Shown here piece after piece: positions 51,426-61,381 of a stretch of DNA of 64,000 nucleotides. Positions within the stretch are counted from its first letter, which is position 1. The number at the start of each line of letters is the position of its first letter. Source of the stretch: Saccharopolyspora thermophila (GTDB taxonomy: Bacteria; Actinomycetota; Actinomycetes; Mycobacteriales; Pseudonocardiaceae); NCBI RefSeq assembly GCF_014646075.1, contig NZ_BMMT01000014.1:1-64000 (forward strand). Direction: 5' to 3'. Under the pieces are notes generated by a model. It had not been told where the DNA came from and did no database searches. It saw nothing but the letters and a program-made list of their open reading frames with translations. A program made the position numbers and the translations under genes.

Positions 51426-52250
51426 TCACACCGATCCGGCGTCAGCGCGCAGCAGCGCCTCGGTCAGCTCCTTGGCGATGCCGGGCGCGGCGCAGACCAG
51501 CATCTCGTCCCCCAGCCCGTCGGCCGAGCCCGGCGCGGGCAGCCGCAGCTCGGCCCCGGCCTCGGCGGCGATGAGCGCCCCCGCGGCCCAGTCCCAGCGG
51601 TTCAGCCCGACCTCGAAGACGCCGTCCAGCCAGCCCGCGGCGACGGCGCACAGGTCCAGCGACGCCACCCCGGCACGCCGGATGTCGCGCACCTGGCTCA
51701 TCAGCCTGCTGACGACGGCTGCCTGCGCCGAGCGCCGCTGCACCGAGTACGAGAAGCCGGTGCCGATCAGCGCCAGGTCGAGCCGGCCCGCCGCGGACAC
51801 CCGCAACCGGCGGCCGTCCAGGTAGGCCCCGTGTCCGGCGGCGGCGCTCCACACTCGGCCCGACGCCGGCTCCACCACGGCCCCGGCCACCGAGCGGCCG
51901 TCGACCTGCGCGGCCAGCGACACCGAGTACCACGGAAAGCCGTACAGGTAGTTGACGGTGCCGTCGATGGGGTCGACGACCCAGCGCAACCCGTCCAGGG
52001 CTCCCTCGCCGCCCTCCTCCTCGCCCAGTACCGACTCACCGGGGCGCAGCTCGGCCAGCCGCTCGCGCACCAGCCGCTCCACCGCTCGGTCACCTGCCGT
52101 GACCACGTCCGTTTCGGTACTCTTCGTGTCCACGGAACCATCCGCGACAGCCTTGTCACGCACGGTGCGGGCCAGTTCGGCGGCTTCGCGCGCGATCCGC
52201 ACCGCGACCTCGCACAGGGCCCTCGCGTCTACCTCATTTGCCAATCCCAC
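51426..52250 (-). CDS. suhB: Inositol monophosphatase family protein SuhB
   Basis: 274 residues from the GTG at 52250. Lithium-sensitive phosphatase motifs: metal-binding EEEGG (LGEEEGGEG), WVVDPIDGTVNYLYGFPWY, and the second signature WDWAAGALIAAEAGAEL. It hydrolyses myo-inositol-1-phosphate and related sugar phosphates, supplying inositol for phosphatidylinositol and mycothiol in actinobacteria. An upstream in-frame start at 52286 is possible but overlaps the ppgK promoter. Divergent from ppgK. Confidence 0.93.
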   Translation of the reverse strand: MGLANEVDARALCEVAVRIAREAAELARTVRDKAVADGSVDTKSTETDVVTAGDRAVERLVRERLAELRPGESVLGEEEGGEGALDGLRWVVDPIDGTVNYLYGFPWYSVSLAAQVDGRSVAGAVVEPASGRVWSAAAGHGAYLDGRRLRVSAAGRLDLALIGTGFSYSVQRRSAQAAVVSRLMSQVRDIRRAGVASLDLCAVAAGWLDGVFEVGLNRWDWAAGALIAAEAGAELRLPAPGSADGLGDEMLVCAAPGIAKELTEALLRADAGSV

Positions 52251-52319
52251 GCACACATCGCAACACAACCCGGTTAAGGTCTGCACACCTTGGTCTGAAT
52301 CGAATAGGAAGGATCAGCC

Positions 52320-53081
52320 ATGGGCACTGCCCGCGGTTTCGGCGTGGACATCGGCGGGTCGGGCATCAAGGGGTGTCTGGTGGACGTCGAGGCTGGTGTG
52401 CTCGCCGAGGAGCGCATGCGGATCCCCACCCCCCAGCCCTCGACGCCGGACGCGGTGGCCGACGCGGTCGCCGAGATCGTCGAGAAGTTCTCCTGGACCG
52501 GCCCGGTCGGGATCACCCTGCCCTGCGTGATCAAGGACGGCACGGCCCTCACCGCGGCCAACGTCGACAAGGGCTGGATCGGTACCGATGCCCAGGCCCT
52601 GTTCGCCGAGCGGCTGGGTCGCGCCCGCGAGGACGTGGTGGTGCTCAACGACGCCGACGCGGCCGGGATCGCCGAGATGCGCAGCGGCGCGGGCGCCGGG
52701 CACCGCGGGCTGGTCGTCGTGCTGACCTTCGGAACCGGCATCGGCAGCGCCATGTTCATCGACGGCAAGCTGGTGCCCAACACCGAGTTCGGCCACATCG
52801 AGGTCGACGGCCACGACGCCGAGACGCAGGCGGCGGCGTCGGTGAAGGACAACCTCGAGCTGAGCTACTCGGAGTGGGCGCCCCGGGTCAGCAACTACAT
52901 CCAGGCGCTGGAGCGGTTCCTCTGGCCGGACCTGATCATCGCCGGCGGCGGGGTCAGCAAGAAGGGCCACAAGTGGATTCCGCTGCTGGACACGCGCACC
53001 CCGGTGGTGGCCGCGGCGCTGCGCAACGACGCCGGCATCGTCGGGGCCGCGACCGCCGCCACGACCAGGCAGAACGCCTGA
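52320..53081 (+). CDS. ppgK: Polyphosphate glucokinase (ROK family)
   Basis: 253 residues. Phosphate-1 motif [14 protein letters not shown], catalytic Asp in [12 protein letters not shown], phosphate-2 [10 protein letters not shown] and adenosine-region [15 protein letters not shown]. The ExGH motif FGHIEVDG binds glucose; the zinc-binding CxCGxxGC of other ROK kinases is absent, as usual for PpgK. It phosphorylates glucose with polyphosphate or ATP. GGAAGGA precedes the ATG; TAAGGT at about 52272-52277 is a likely -10 box. It lies directly upstream of sigA, as in mycobacteria. Confidence 0.95.
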   Translation: MGTARGFGVDIGGSGIKGCLVDVEAGVLAEERMRIPTPQPSTPDAVADAVAEIVEKFSWTGPVGITLPCVIKDGTALTAANVDKGWIGTDAQALFAERLGRAREDVVVLNDADAAGIAEMRSGAGAGHRGLVVVLTFGTGIGSAMFIDGKLVPNTEFGHIEVDGHDAETQAAASVKDNLELSYSEWAPRVSNYIQALERFLWPDLIIAGGGVSKKGHKWIPLLDTRTPVVAAALRNDAGIVGAATAATTRQNA

Positions 53082-53312
53082 CACGGCAACCGCACAGCAC
53101 ATCGCGGGACGCGCGGACTCCGCCTTGCGGCGGAACCGCACTCCCGCGTCGCGGTTACAATGGAACACGGCCCACCTGGTTGGAAGTCCCCGCCGGGGAA
53201 GCGCACCGTACGCGTCCCCGCCGGAGACGCAGGGTGGGTTGTCCCCGACCTTTGGCGGCCGAGGTTTCGCGCCCTCCGGCCAGCCCTGATCGACCGTCGC
53301 GAAAGGGCGTAC
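53082..53312 (+). promoter_or_regulatory. Promoter and structured leader of sigA
   Basis: A consensus-like -10 TACAAT is at 53156-53161, giving a 5' leader of about 145 bases. The leader carries GTCCCCGCCGG twice (near 53205 and 53240) within two small hairpins, CCCC/GGGG and GCGTC/GACGC. GAAAGGG stands six bases before the GTG start. A G/C-rich hairpin (CCGCC/GGCGG) precedes the promoter at about 53120-53133 and may end ppgK transcription. The regulatory function of the leader is unproven. Confidence 0.6.
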
Positions 53313-54710
<1,398 letters not shown>

Positions 54711-54725
54711 CTGAAACGCAAGGCG

Positions 54726-54759
54726 ATGCCGTCGGCCCGCGCCCTCGGGTCGGCGGCAT
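54726..54759 (+). terminator. Hairpin after sigA
   Basis: ATGCCGTCGGCCCG and CGGGTCGGCGGCAT form a 14-pair stem including two G-U wobbles around a six-base loop, 16 bases after the sigA stop. No U-tract. Confidence 0.7.
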
Positions 54760-55232
54760 TGCCGTGCGCGGGCTGCGGGTCGTTCCGCTCGATTCCGCTG
54801 CGCGCTGGACTGCGCACGCGTGGTGACGTCGACATCGGCGTGGGATGCCGGAAAACCCGTCCGTCTGGTGGGAATTCTTGTTCGCCCGCAGCGGAAATGG
54901 CGCTGCCGCACGGACTCGCGTTTTGTGATCTGAACCACCGCATTTCCGGCACCTGATCGTCCGCGGGATCACCCGAGCAGCCGAGCGAGGACCTGTTTTC
55001 CCTTGTCACAACGGGTTTCGCCGTGTTGATCACGCTCCGCGCACATTGCTGCTGCAACCGGGTACTTCATGGTGACGACCGTCGCGACCCGGCGCGGGAA
55101 CACTGACTATGCCCCGAGCGTCTGCAAGAGTGGAGCCAACGAGCACCGACCCAGCAGCCAGCGGGCCACCGGTGGTCGTAGCCGGATCGAGGGCGTCGGA
55201 GAATTCCGGCGCCGGGACGGAGGGAGATCACG
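54760..55232. other. Non-coding stretch between sigA and the DUF7455 gene
   Basis: About 470 bases with somewhat lower GC than the flanking genes. Frames on either strand lack a plausible start and ribosome binding site. I see no tRNA-like cloverleaf or large repeat. A short CGGAAAT/ATTTCCG-like pairing exists near 54892 and 54943. The GGAGGGAG just before 55233 is the ribosome binding site of the next gene. Confidence 0.45.
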
Positions 55233-55418
55233 ATGCCGGGAACGCTCACCCGCCCCGAGCTGACCGCCGCCGACCGCTGCGACCGCTGCGGGGCCGCTGC
55301 CAAGCTTCGCGCCGTACTGCCGTCCGGTGGCGAGCTACTGTTCTGCGGGCACCACGCCCGGGCCTACGAGGCCGGACTGCGCGAGGTGCACGCCGACCTG
55401 CAGCAGGACGAGGAGTAA
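55233..55418 (+). CDS. Small zinc-ribbon-like protein (DUF7455 type)
   Basis: 61 residues. C-x-x-C (DRCDRCGAAAKLR) and a second C-x-x-H (LFCGHHARAYE) make a compact zinc-binding pattern, followed by an amphipathic helix (YEAGLREVHADLQQ). The family is found just downstream of primary sigma genes in many actinobacteria; its function is unknown. GGAGGGAG seven bases before the ATG is strong. A classic intrinsic terminator follows 18 bases after the stop. Confidence 0.88.
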   Translation: MPGTLTRPELTAADRCDRCGAAAKLRAVLPSGGELLFCGHHARAYEAGLREVHADLQQDEE

Positions 55419-55436
55419 GCGCCCGCCAGACACACC

Positions 55437-55475
55437 GGGCCCCGCAGAACTCGCTTCTGCGGGGCCCCTTTCTTT
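55437..55475. terminator. Strong intrinsic terminator with T-tract
   Basis: GGGCCCCGCAGAA and TTCTGCGGGGCCC pair perfectly (13 bp, five-base loop) and are followed by CTTTCTTTGT. It is the clearest rho-independent terminator in the window and sits between the small zinc protein gene and the end of the convergent helicase gene. Confidence 0.92.
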
Positions 55476-55518
55476 GTCCGGCGAAGCCCGTGCACGGCGC
55501 TCAGCGGCGCCGACGCGG

Positions 55519-57285
55519 TCACCAGGAGCGGATGGTGGCGATGCGCTCCTCCAGCTGTTCGACCGTGGCCATCGCCGTCGGCGGTCCGCCGCAGACACGC
55601 TGCAGCTCGTTGTAGATCTTGCCGTGCGGCTTGCGGGTCCGGTGGTGGTGCAGGGAGACCAGGGTGTTCAGCTCCTTGCGGAGCTTCTGCAGCCGCTCCT
55701 GCACGGTCTGCGGCCGGGCCCGCTGCTGGGCCTGCTCGGCGGCCTTGGCGGCCTTCGCTTCGGCCTCCCGCTTGGCGACGTCCACCAGCTGCTGCTCCTG
55801 CCGCTGCCGCAGCAGGGCCCGCACCTGGTCGGGCTCCAGCAGCCCCGGCAGCCCCAGGTACTCCTGCTCCTCCTCGGTGGTGCTGAAGGCGGCCGTGCCG
55901 AACGACGAGCCGTCGTAGATGACCTGGTCCAGCTCGGCTTCCGCGCCGAGGGAGGTGAACGCCTTCTCCTCCTCACCGGGCTCGTCGCGCCTGCGGTTGG
56001 CCTCGGCCAGCAGTTCGTCGTCCCAGCCGTCCTTCTCCCGGTGCGGCTTGCCCAGCACGTGGTCGCGCTGCGCCTCCAGCTGGCTGGCCAGCTCCAGCAG
56101 CACGGGCACGCTGGGCAGGAAGATGCTGGCCGTCTCGCCCGGCCGCCGGGACCGCACGAACCGGCCCACCGCCTGCGCGAAGAACAGCGGTGTCGAGGCG
56201 CTGGTGGCGTAAACGCCGACCGCCAGCCGCGGCACGTCCACGCCCTCGCTGACCATCCGGACCGCGACCATCCAGCGGTCGTCGGACTCGGCGAACTCGG
56301 CGATCCGGCCGGACGCCTGCGGATCGTCGGAGAGCACCACGGTCGGCTCGGTGCCGGTGATGCTCTGCAGGGTCTTGGCGTACGCCTTGGCGGTCACGTG
56401 GTCGGTGGCGATGACCAGCCCGCCGGCGTCCGGCATCCCACCGCTGCGCAGCTGCGTCAGCCGCGTGTCGGCGGCCTGCAGCACGGCCGGGATCCAGTCC
56501 CCCGACGGGTCGAGGGCGGTGCGCCAGGCCCGGGCCGTCTGCTCGGCGGTCAGCGGCTCGCCGAGGCGGGCGCTGTACTCGTCCCCGGCGCTGGTGCGCC
56601 AGCGGGCCTCGCCCGAGTAGGCGAGGAACAGCACCGGACGCACCACGCCGTCGGCGAGGGCGTCGGAGTAACCGTAGGAGTGGTCCGGGCGGCTGCGCAG
56701 CGCGCCGTCGGCGTCGGGTTCGTAGTTGATGAACGGAATGGGCGAGTCGTCGCTGCGGAACGGCGTACCGGTCAGCGCCAGCCGCCGCACCGCCGGGGTG
56801 AACGCCTCGCGGATCGCGTCCCCCCAGGACTTCGTGTCACCCGCGTGGTGCACCTCGTCGAGGATCACCAGCGTCTTGCGTCGCTCGGTGCGCACCCGGT
56901 GCAGCGCCGGGTGCGCGGCCACCTGCGCGTAGGTCACCACGACGCCGCGGTAGTCGCTGGAGGTGATGCCGTCGCTGTTGCGGAAGTTCGAGTCCAGCGG
57001 GATGCCCGCGCCACCGGCGGCCAGTGCCCACTGGTGCTTGAGGTGCTCGGTCGGCGCGACCACCGTCACCGCCTCGACGGTGCGGTCGGCCAGTAGTTCG
57101 GCCGCCACCCGCAGGCCGAAGGTGGTCTTGCCCGCGCCGGGCGTCGCGACCGCCAGGAAGTCCTGCGGCTTCGTCGACAGGTACTTGGTGAGGGCTCGCC
57201 GCTGCCAGGCGCGCAGTGGTCGGGAAGGGGCCTGTGAGGGGTCGCTGAGCACGGAAACGGACTGGTCGAGTTGCGCTTCGGACAC
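55519..57285 (-). CDS. Superfamily 2 DEAD/DEAH-box helicase
   Basis: 588 residues. Domain 1: Q-like WQRRAL, motif I ATPGAGKTT, motif II DEVHH (a DExH variant), motif III LTGTPFR. Domain 2: VATDHVTAKAYA, motif V MVSEGVDVPRLAVGVYAT and motif VI AVGRFVRSRR. A C-terminal Gln/Ala/Arg-rich coiled coil (about 490-560) carries no recognised nuclease. The layout resembles XPB/restriction-type SF2 ATPases that translocate on duplex DNA. It is conserved beside sigA in actinobacteria; the substrate is unknown. Confidence 0.9.
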   Translation of the reverse strand: MSEAQLDQSVSVLSDPSQAPSRPLRAWQRRALTKYLSTKPQDFLAVATPGAGKTTFGLRVAAELLADRTVEAVTVVAPTEHLKHQWALAAGGAGIPLDSNFRNSDGITSSDYRGVVVTYAQVAAHPALHRVRTERRKTLVILDEVHHAGDTKSWGDAIREAFTPAVRRLALTGTPFRSDDSPIPFINYEPDADGALRSRPDHSYGYSDALADGVVRPVLFLAYSGEARWRTSAGDEYSARLGEPLTAEQTARAWRTALDPSGDWIPAVLQAADTRLTQLRSGGMPDAGGLVIATDHVTAKAYAKTLQSITGTEPTVVLSDDPQASGRIAEFAESDDRWMVAVRMVSEGVDVPRLAVGVYATSASTPLFFAQAVGRFVRSRRPGETASIFLPSVPVLLELASQLEAQRDHVLGKPHREKDGWDDELLAEANRRRDEPGEEEKAFTSLGAEAELDQVIYDGSSFGTAAFSTTEEEQEYLGLPGLLEPDQVRALLRQRQEQQLVDVAKREAEAKAAKAAEQAQQRARPQTVQERLQKLRKELNTLVSLHHHRTRKPHGKIYNELQRVCGGPPTAMATVEQLEERIATIRSW

Positions 57286-57508
57286 GCCGGCTCGCCGCTC
57301 CTTCCTCTGTCTCCCCTACCGGACGATGAGGGCGCCCCATTGCACAGCCCTGTGACTGCCCGCGCGCACATGTCGATCGACTCGGCTGCGGGCCGCCGTG
57401 CAGCTTACCTCCGCGCCGCAATCAATCCGGGTTCGGCCGGAGCAGAGCCGACCGACACTCCGGTTTTCCCGGGCCGACGCTCACCGGAGCAGCCGATGCA
57501 GCATCCTT

Positions 57509-58627
57509 ATGGGTGTCATGGGTTCGCCGAGTCCGCCAGAACGCCGGGGGCACAGTGCAACCGCCGCACCACGGGACGCACCGGTGCGACGAGGACCACT
57601 GCGCCTGATCCTGCGCACGCTGGACAAGGCATGGTGGGACAACATTTTTTCGGAGTCGGCCGCGGCCGCGTTCTGGCAGACGCTGTCCATGCCGCCGCTG
57701 CTGCTCGGGCTGCTGGGCAGCGTGGGCTTCCTCGGCGACTGGTTCGGTCCCGAGGTCGTCGACGCGGTGCACGACAAGATCCTGGCGTTCTCGCGGACCG
57801 TGTTCACCGCCAACGTGGTGGACCAGATCATCGGGCCGACCGTGGCCGACATCCTCACCAGGGGGCGCAGCGAGATCGTCTCGCTCGGTTTCCTGCTGTC
57901 GCTGTGGGCGGGCTCGTCGGCGCTGGCGTCGCTGGTGGACTCGATCACCCTGGCCTACAACCAGTACCTGGTGCGCAACAGCGTGTGGCAGCGGATCTTC
58001 GCACTGCTGCTGTACCTGGTGTGTCTGGTGCTCGCGGTGGTCGGGCTGCCGATCATCGCAATCGGCCCGGACTGGCTGGTTTCGTTCTTCCCGCGGGACT
58101 ACCAGGACGACATCGCCTGGCTGATCCAGGCGTTCTACTACCCGGCGGCGGCGATCGGGCTGGTGCTGGCGCTGGCCACGCTGTACAAGGTGTCGCTGCC
58201 GCGGAAGCTGCCATGGCACCGTGGCCTACCCGGGGCGCTGCTGGCGATGGTGATCTTCCTGTGCGCCAGCATCGGCCTGCGCGTCTACCTGACGTGGGTG
58301 ACCAGCACCGGCTACACCTACGGCGCGCTGGCCACGCCGATCTGGTTCCTGCTGTTTGCGTTCTTCATCGGGCTGGCGATCATCATGGGGGCGCAGTTCA
58401 ACAACGCCATCCAGGAGATGTACCCGGCCAAGATGACCCGCCGGGAGCGGCGCCGGTGGCGACGGCTGGAGATGAAGCGCCTGGCCCAGCGGATGCACAC
58501 CGAGGAGGGCTACCGGGCGTGGCGCAACGGCCAGGTCCAGGACACGCCGAAGGAGGCCCCCCGTGCACCGAACGGCACGCCGCTACCGGAGCGGGTGGAC
58601 GAACAAGCCGAACAGCGCGGAAGCTGA
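57509..58627 (+). CDS. YihY/BrkB-family inner membrane protein
   Basis: 372 residues from ATG 57509 (ATG 57518 is also possible). Six membrane helices between about 70 and 310, with the family features AFWQTLSMPPLLLGLLG, SLWAGSSALASLVDSITLAYN, GLPIIAIGPDWL and FFIGLAIIMGAQFNNAIQE. The C-terminal tail is strongly basic (MTRRERRRWRRLEMKRL). Once called ribonuclease BN, the family is now regarded as membrane proteins of unclear transport function. Position between sigA and sigB matches mycobacteria. Confidence 0.9.
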   Translation: MGVMGSPSPPERRGHSATAAPRDAPVRRGPLRLILRTLDKAWWDNIFSESAAAAFWQTLSMPPLLLGLLGSVGFLGDWFGPEVVDAVHDKILAFSRTVFTANVVDQIIGPTVADILTRGRSEIVSLGFLLSLWAGSSALASLVDSITLAYNQYLVRNSVWQRIFALLLYLVCLVLAVVGLPIIAIGPDWLVSFFPRDYQDDIAWLIQAFYYPAAAIGLVLALATLYKVSLPRKLPWHRGLPGALLAMVIFLCASIGLRVYLTWVTSTGYTYGALATPIWFLLFAFFIGLAIIMGAQFNNAIQEMYPAKMTRRERRRWRRLEMKRLAQRMHTEEGYRAWRNGQVQDTPKEAPRAPNGTPLPERVDEQAEQRGS

Positions 58628-58654
58628 GCTCCCGCGCTGGTGCGTCGCCGGTCG

Positions 58655-58900
58655 TCAGTCCTGGCCGGGCGGCAGGGAGTCGAAGATCTCCTTGCACTCC
58701 GGGCACACCGGGGAGCCGGGCTTCGGCGCCCTGGTGACGGGGAACACCTCACCGCACAGGGCCACCACGTACGTTCCCATGACCGCGCTCTCGGCGACCT
58801 TGTCCTTCTGCACGTAGTGGAACAGCTCCGGACGGTTGTCACTGGTCTGGTCAGTGGTCTCGTTCCGGGTGTCGGTCTCCGGCAGCGTCATCGTGCTCAT
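58655..58900 (-). CDS. DUF3039 family protein
   Basis: 81 residues from the ATG at 58900. Conserved core ELFHYVQKDKVAESAVMGTYVVALCGEVFPV ends in C-P-E-C-K-E-I-F (CPEC); together with the Cys in ALCGE this could bind zinc. DUF3039 is a small actinobacterial family without known function. An upstream in-frame start at 58921 is less likely. The DUF3099 gene lies 70 bases upstream on the same strand. Confidence 0.9.
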   Translation of the reverse strand: MSTMTLPETDTRNETTDQTSDNRPELFHYVQKDKVAESAVMGTYVVALCGEVFPVTRAPKPGSPVCPECKEIFDSLPPGQD

Positions 58901-58969
58901 GCCCCCATGATGCCGCACCACTCATGCGCACGTCCGCAACCGTCGACGTGCCAACCGCGGGCCTCGGAT

Positions 58970-59296
58970 TCAGGCACCCTCGATGACCTGGTGGTTGCGG
59001 GCTTCCAGGGCCCGGTGCGACCGGCGGAACCAGTGCACCTTCTCGCGCTTGCGGGCGGGGCGGTCGTTCGCGATGAGCACGGCCATCCAGGGCAGCGGGA
59101 TGGAGATCGCCAGAATGACCAGTGACAACCACCACAACTGCCACACCTGGAACACCACCGCCGCAGCCACCAGGCACGGGACCCGGCTGGCCATCATGAT
59201 CGCGTACCTGCGGCGACGCATCGCCTGCTGATCGTCCAATGACGGCTGGGCCTCGGTGATCAGAACCGGGGTGTCGTCACGATGTGAGCTGTCCAC
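58970..59296 (-). CDS. DUF3099 membrane protein
   Basis: 108 residues from the GTG at 59296, chosen because GGTGGAGG lies six bases ahead. The N-terminus VLITEAQPSLDDQQAMRRRRYAIMMASRV is typical of DUF3099; two membrane helices follow (about 30-72), then a basic tail (NDRPARKREKVHWFRRSHRALE). Function unknown. The frame extends upstream without support. Divergent from the acyltransferase gene. Confidence 0.85.
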   Translation of the reverse strand: MDSSHRDDTPVLITEAQPSLDDQQAMRRRRYAIMMASRVPCLVAAAVVFQVWQLWWLSLVILAISIPLPWMAVLIANDRPARKREKVHWFRRSHRALEARNHQVIEGA

Positions 59297-59474
59297 GACG
59301 CTACCTCCACCTGCCATGCTCCCACCCGGACGGCGTCGGCGACACCCTGGGCCCGGGTCGCCGCACCCGGGGCGACCCGGTCGACGCGAAGGAACCACAG
59401 GGGTGACCGCCGGGACGCACGCGCGAAACGCGGCCGGGTTAGATTCGTCCGGGATCGACGGTTCGGGAGGGTGA

Positions 59475-60149
59475 ATGCTGTACCAGGTGAGCAAACGGGT
59501 CGTGGGGGCGCTGGCTCGGACCGTCTACCGGCCGACCGTGGTCGGGGCCGAGAAGGTGCCGGCGACCGGTCCGGTGATCCTGGCCCCGAACCACCTCGCG
59601 GTGCTCGACAGCTTCATCGTCCCGCTGGTACTGCCGCGGCCGGTGGCCTTCCTCGCCAAGGCCGAGTACTTCCAGGGCACCGGGGCCAAGGGCGCGTTCA
59701 CCAGGTGGCTGTTCGGCTCGCTCGGTGCGATCCCGGTGGAGCGCGGGCGCGGGCGCGCCGCGAAGGAGGCGCTGGACAGCGCCGAGAAGGTGCTGCGCGA
59801 AGGCGGCGCCTTCGGCATCCACCCCGAGGGCACCCGCTCCCCCGACGGCCGGTTGTACCGGGGCCGCACCGGCGTCGCGCGGCTGGCGCTGAGCACCGGT
59901 GCGCCCGTGGTGCCGGTGGGCCTGATCGGCACCGACAAGCTGCAGCCGCGTGGTACGAAGATCCCCCGACTGCACCCGGTGACGGTGCGCTTCGGCGATC
60001 CCCTGGACTTTTCCCGCTACGCGGGGATGGAAAGTTCGCTGCCGGTGCTGCGGTCGATCACCGACGAGATCATGTACGCCATCGCCGAGCTGTCCAACCA
60101 GGAGTACGTCGACCGCTACCAGAGCCCCGGCGCCGCCGCCGCGGCCTGA
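59475..60149 (+). CDS. 1-acylglycerol-3-phosphate acyltransferase family (PlsC)
   Basis: 224 residues. Acyltransferase motif I N-H-L-A-V-L-D (the NHxxxD form), motif II GSLGAIPVERG, motif III HPEGTRSPDG and motif IV VVPVGLIGT. One N-terminal hydrophobic segment may dip into the membrane. It transfers an acyl group to lysophosphatidic acid or a related acceptor at the cytoplasmic face. GGGAGG precedes the ATG. The actual acceptor is uncertain, since actinobacteria have several PlsC paralogues. Confidence 0.92.
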   Translation: MLYQVSKRVVGALARTVYRPTVVGAEKVPATGPVILAPNHLAVLDSFIVPLVLPRPVAFLAKAEYFQGTGAKGAFTRWLFGSLGAIPVERGRGRAAKEALDSAEKVLREGGAFGIHPEGTRSPDGRLYRGRTGVARLALSTGAPVVPVGLIGTDKLQPRGTKIPRLHPVTVRFGDPLDFSRYAGMESSLPVLRSITDEIMYAIAELSNQEYVDRYQSPGAAAAA

Positions 60150-60218
60150 GACCATCCGCTTCCCGGTGAAGGGCGCGGTCGTGTGGCGGTGCTCTCGTGT
60201 TCAGCTCCTCTCTTGGAA

Positions 60219-60260
60219 GCGGCCGGGCTGGCGTGTCGGGGGGCACACCAGCCCGGCCGC
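60219..60260. repeat. 17-base inverted repeat (hairpin 1)
   Basis: GCGGCCGGGCTGGCGTG and CACACCAGCCCGGCCGC pair with one mismatch around an eight-base loop. It begins 70 bases after the acyltransferase stop and could be its terminator, although there is no U-tract and the stem is unusually long. Confidence 0.75.
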
Positions 60261-60264
60261 ACGA

Positions 60265-60306
60265 CTCGATGCCGGGTATTGCGGCAAGAGGGGCTCCGGC
60301 ATCGAG
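60265..60306. repeat. 11-base inverted repeat (hairpin 2)
   Basis: CTCGATGCCGG and CCGGCATCGAG pair perfectly around a 20-base loop that itself contains a small TTGC/GCAA-like turn. It follows hairpin 1 after only four bases, so the pair forms one compact structured element of 88 bases. Confidence 0.7.
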
Positions 60307-60697
60307 CCGGGTCTGCATCACCGTCCGGGGATACCGCACACAGCAGATGAATTTGTCTGTCCTGGACCACTGGAACCCGATGAATCCTGCTTTCCCAGAG
60401 CAGTCGGCAATCTGGGTGAGGCTCCACCAGGCTGCCATCAGGCCACCGATGCTGAAGTTCAGGCATTCCGTGCCTTGAGAGTCTCGTTACATTCGAGACA
60501 GTTGGATACGTGATCCACTCTGTCTCGCTGCGTCGGACAGTTTCACTGGTTTTCCGCAGACCGAGGTGTGGTCCGGCAAGCCGTCCCATCTGCGCCCGTC
60601 AAACGCGTGTCGAATTCCTGTGCTCTCGTACGGGATCCGGTTGGCCGCCAGTAGTGCCGCTGTCTCGTTTCTGTTTCCATAAGTCTACGCTGGCGAT

Positions 60698-61015
60698 ATG
60701 CGGCTACAGGATGACGCGACGGTTGGTGAACGCATCGCGTACTACCGCCGAAGGCGGGGCTATAGCCAAGCAGTCCTGTCGGGGCTGCTTGGCAAGAGCG
60801 AGGAATGGCTGTCTCAGATCGAGCGCGGGTCGAGAGACCTCGATCGGCTCTCCACGATCATCGAAGTCGCTGACGCTCTGCGGATCGAGCCGCAGCGCCT
60901 CCTGCCAGGGCCGTTCCAGCAGCATCAAGCGGGACCTGCGAACTCTTTCGGACTTCGTAGGCGTTGCCGGATGACCTCTGACCTGCCAGGGAAACAACCC
61001 GCAACGTGTCTTTAG
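60698..61015 (+). pseudogene. Truncated XRE-family transcriptional regulator
   Basis: 105 residues. The first 75 form a good HTH_31/XRE domain: VGERIAYYRRRRGYSQAVLSGLLGKSEEWLSQIERGSRDLDRLSTIIEVADALRIEPQRLLPGP. In the family this leads into a tetratricopeptide-like domain of some 300 residues, but here the sequence turns into a short basic tail and stops. A frameshift or deletion near 60930 is likely. TACGCT six bases before the ATG gives a leaderless promoter, so the HTH domain alone may still be made. Lower GC than neighbours. Confidence 0.75.
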
Positions 61016-61036
61016 GACGAAGCGATTGAAGCCGAG

Positions 61037-61264
61037 GTGGCCGAAAACGCCGCCGCCTTAGACGTGTCGCTCCACCTGCGCATCAGCCGGTTCCTCGACG
61101 CCGATTTGCGGCGTCAGGCAGCCGCCGAGCACATTCCCACCTCCGCACTCGTTCGACGGCTTCTCACTCAGGCGGTGCACAGGAATGACTCCAGGAGCAT
61201 CACGCCGGCTGAGGTCGAAGAAATCGCCCGCCGCGTGGCTCGCGAGGAACTACAACGCAGCTGA
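61037..61264 (+). CDS. Ribbon-helix-helix (CopG-like) small protein
   Basis: 75 residues from the GTG at 61037. The segment LHLRISRFLDADLRRQAAAEHIPTSALVRRLLTQAV fits a ribbon-helix-helix DNA-binding fold (beta strand, helix, turn, helix), as in antitoxins and small repressors. A second helix (PAEVEEIARRVAREEL) follows. No toxin gene is adjacent, so it is either an orphan antitoxin left over from decay or a stand-alone regulator. No clear ribosome binding site; it begins 22 bases after the truncated regulator. Confidence 0.65.
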   Translation: MAENAAALDVSLHLRISRFLDADLRRQAAAEHIPTSALVRRLLTQAVHRNDSRSITPAEVEEIARRVAREELQRS

Positions 61265-61381
61265 GCCCCGCACCGAGAATGACGTCTACGTTGAGCACCG
61301 CGCCGTGGACAGGGCGGAGGGTTCCGTGCGCTGCCGTGCGCCCTGAGGTGCGGTCCGCGGGCGCTGCTCGAACAGCGGTCT

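Larger units (their letters stand above)
60150..60697. other. Non-coding, lower-GC stretch after the acyltransferase gene
   Basis: About 550 bases with visibly lower GC than the flanking core genes. It contains two long inverted repeats (listed separately). Several open frames exist on both strands but none combines a ribosome binding site with coding-like codon use. The stretch ahead of 60698 ends in TACGCT, the -10 box of the truncated regulator. I read it as decayed accessory DNA. Confidence 0.5.

Noticed and set aside
60070..60589. Overlapping minus-strand frames that might encode small proteins
   Set aside because: Two different frames look weakly protein-like but neither has a ribosome binding site, and both run into the acyltransferase gene or across the two hairpins.
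61037..61264. Toxin-antitoxin system
   Set aside because: The ribbon-helix-helix protein is antitoxin-like, but no adjacent toxin frame exists; the next gene is a large methyltransferase.
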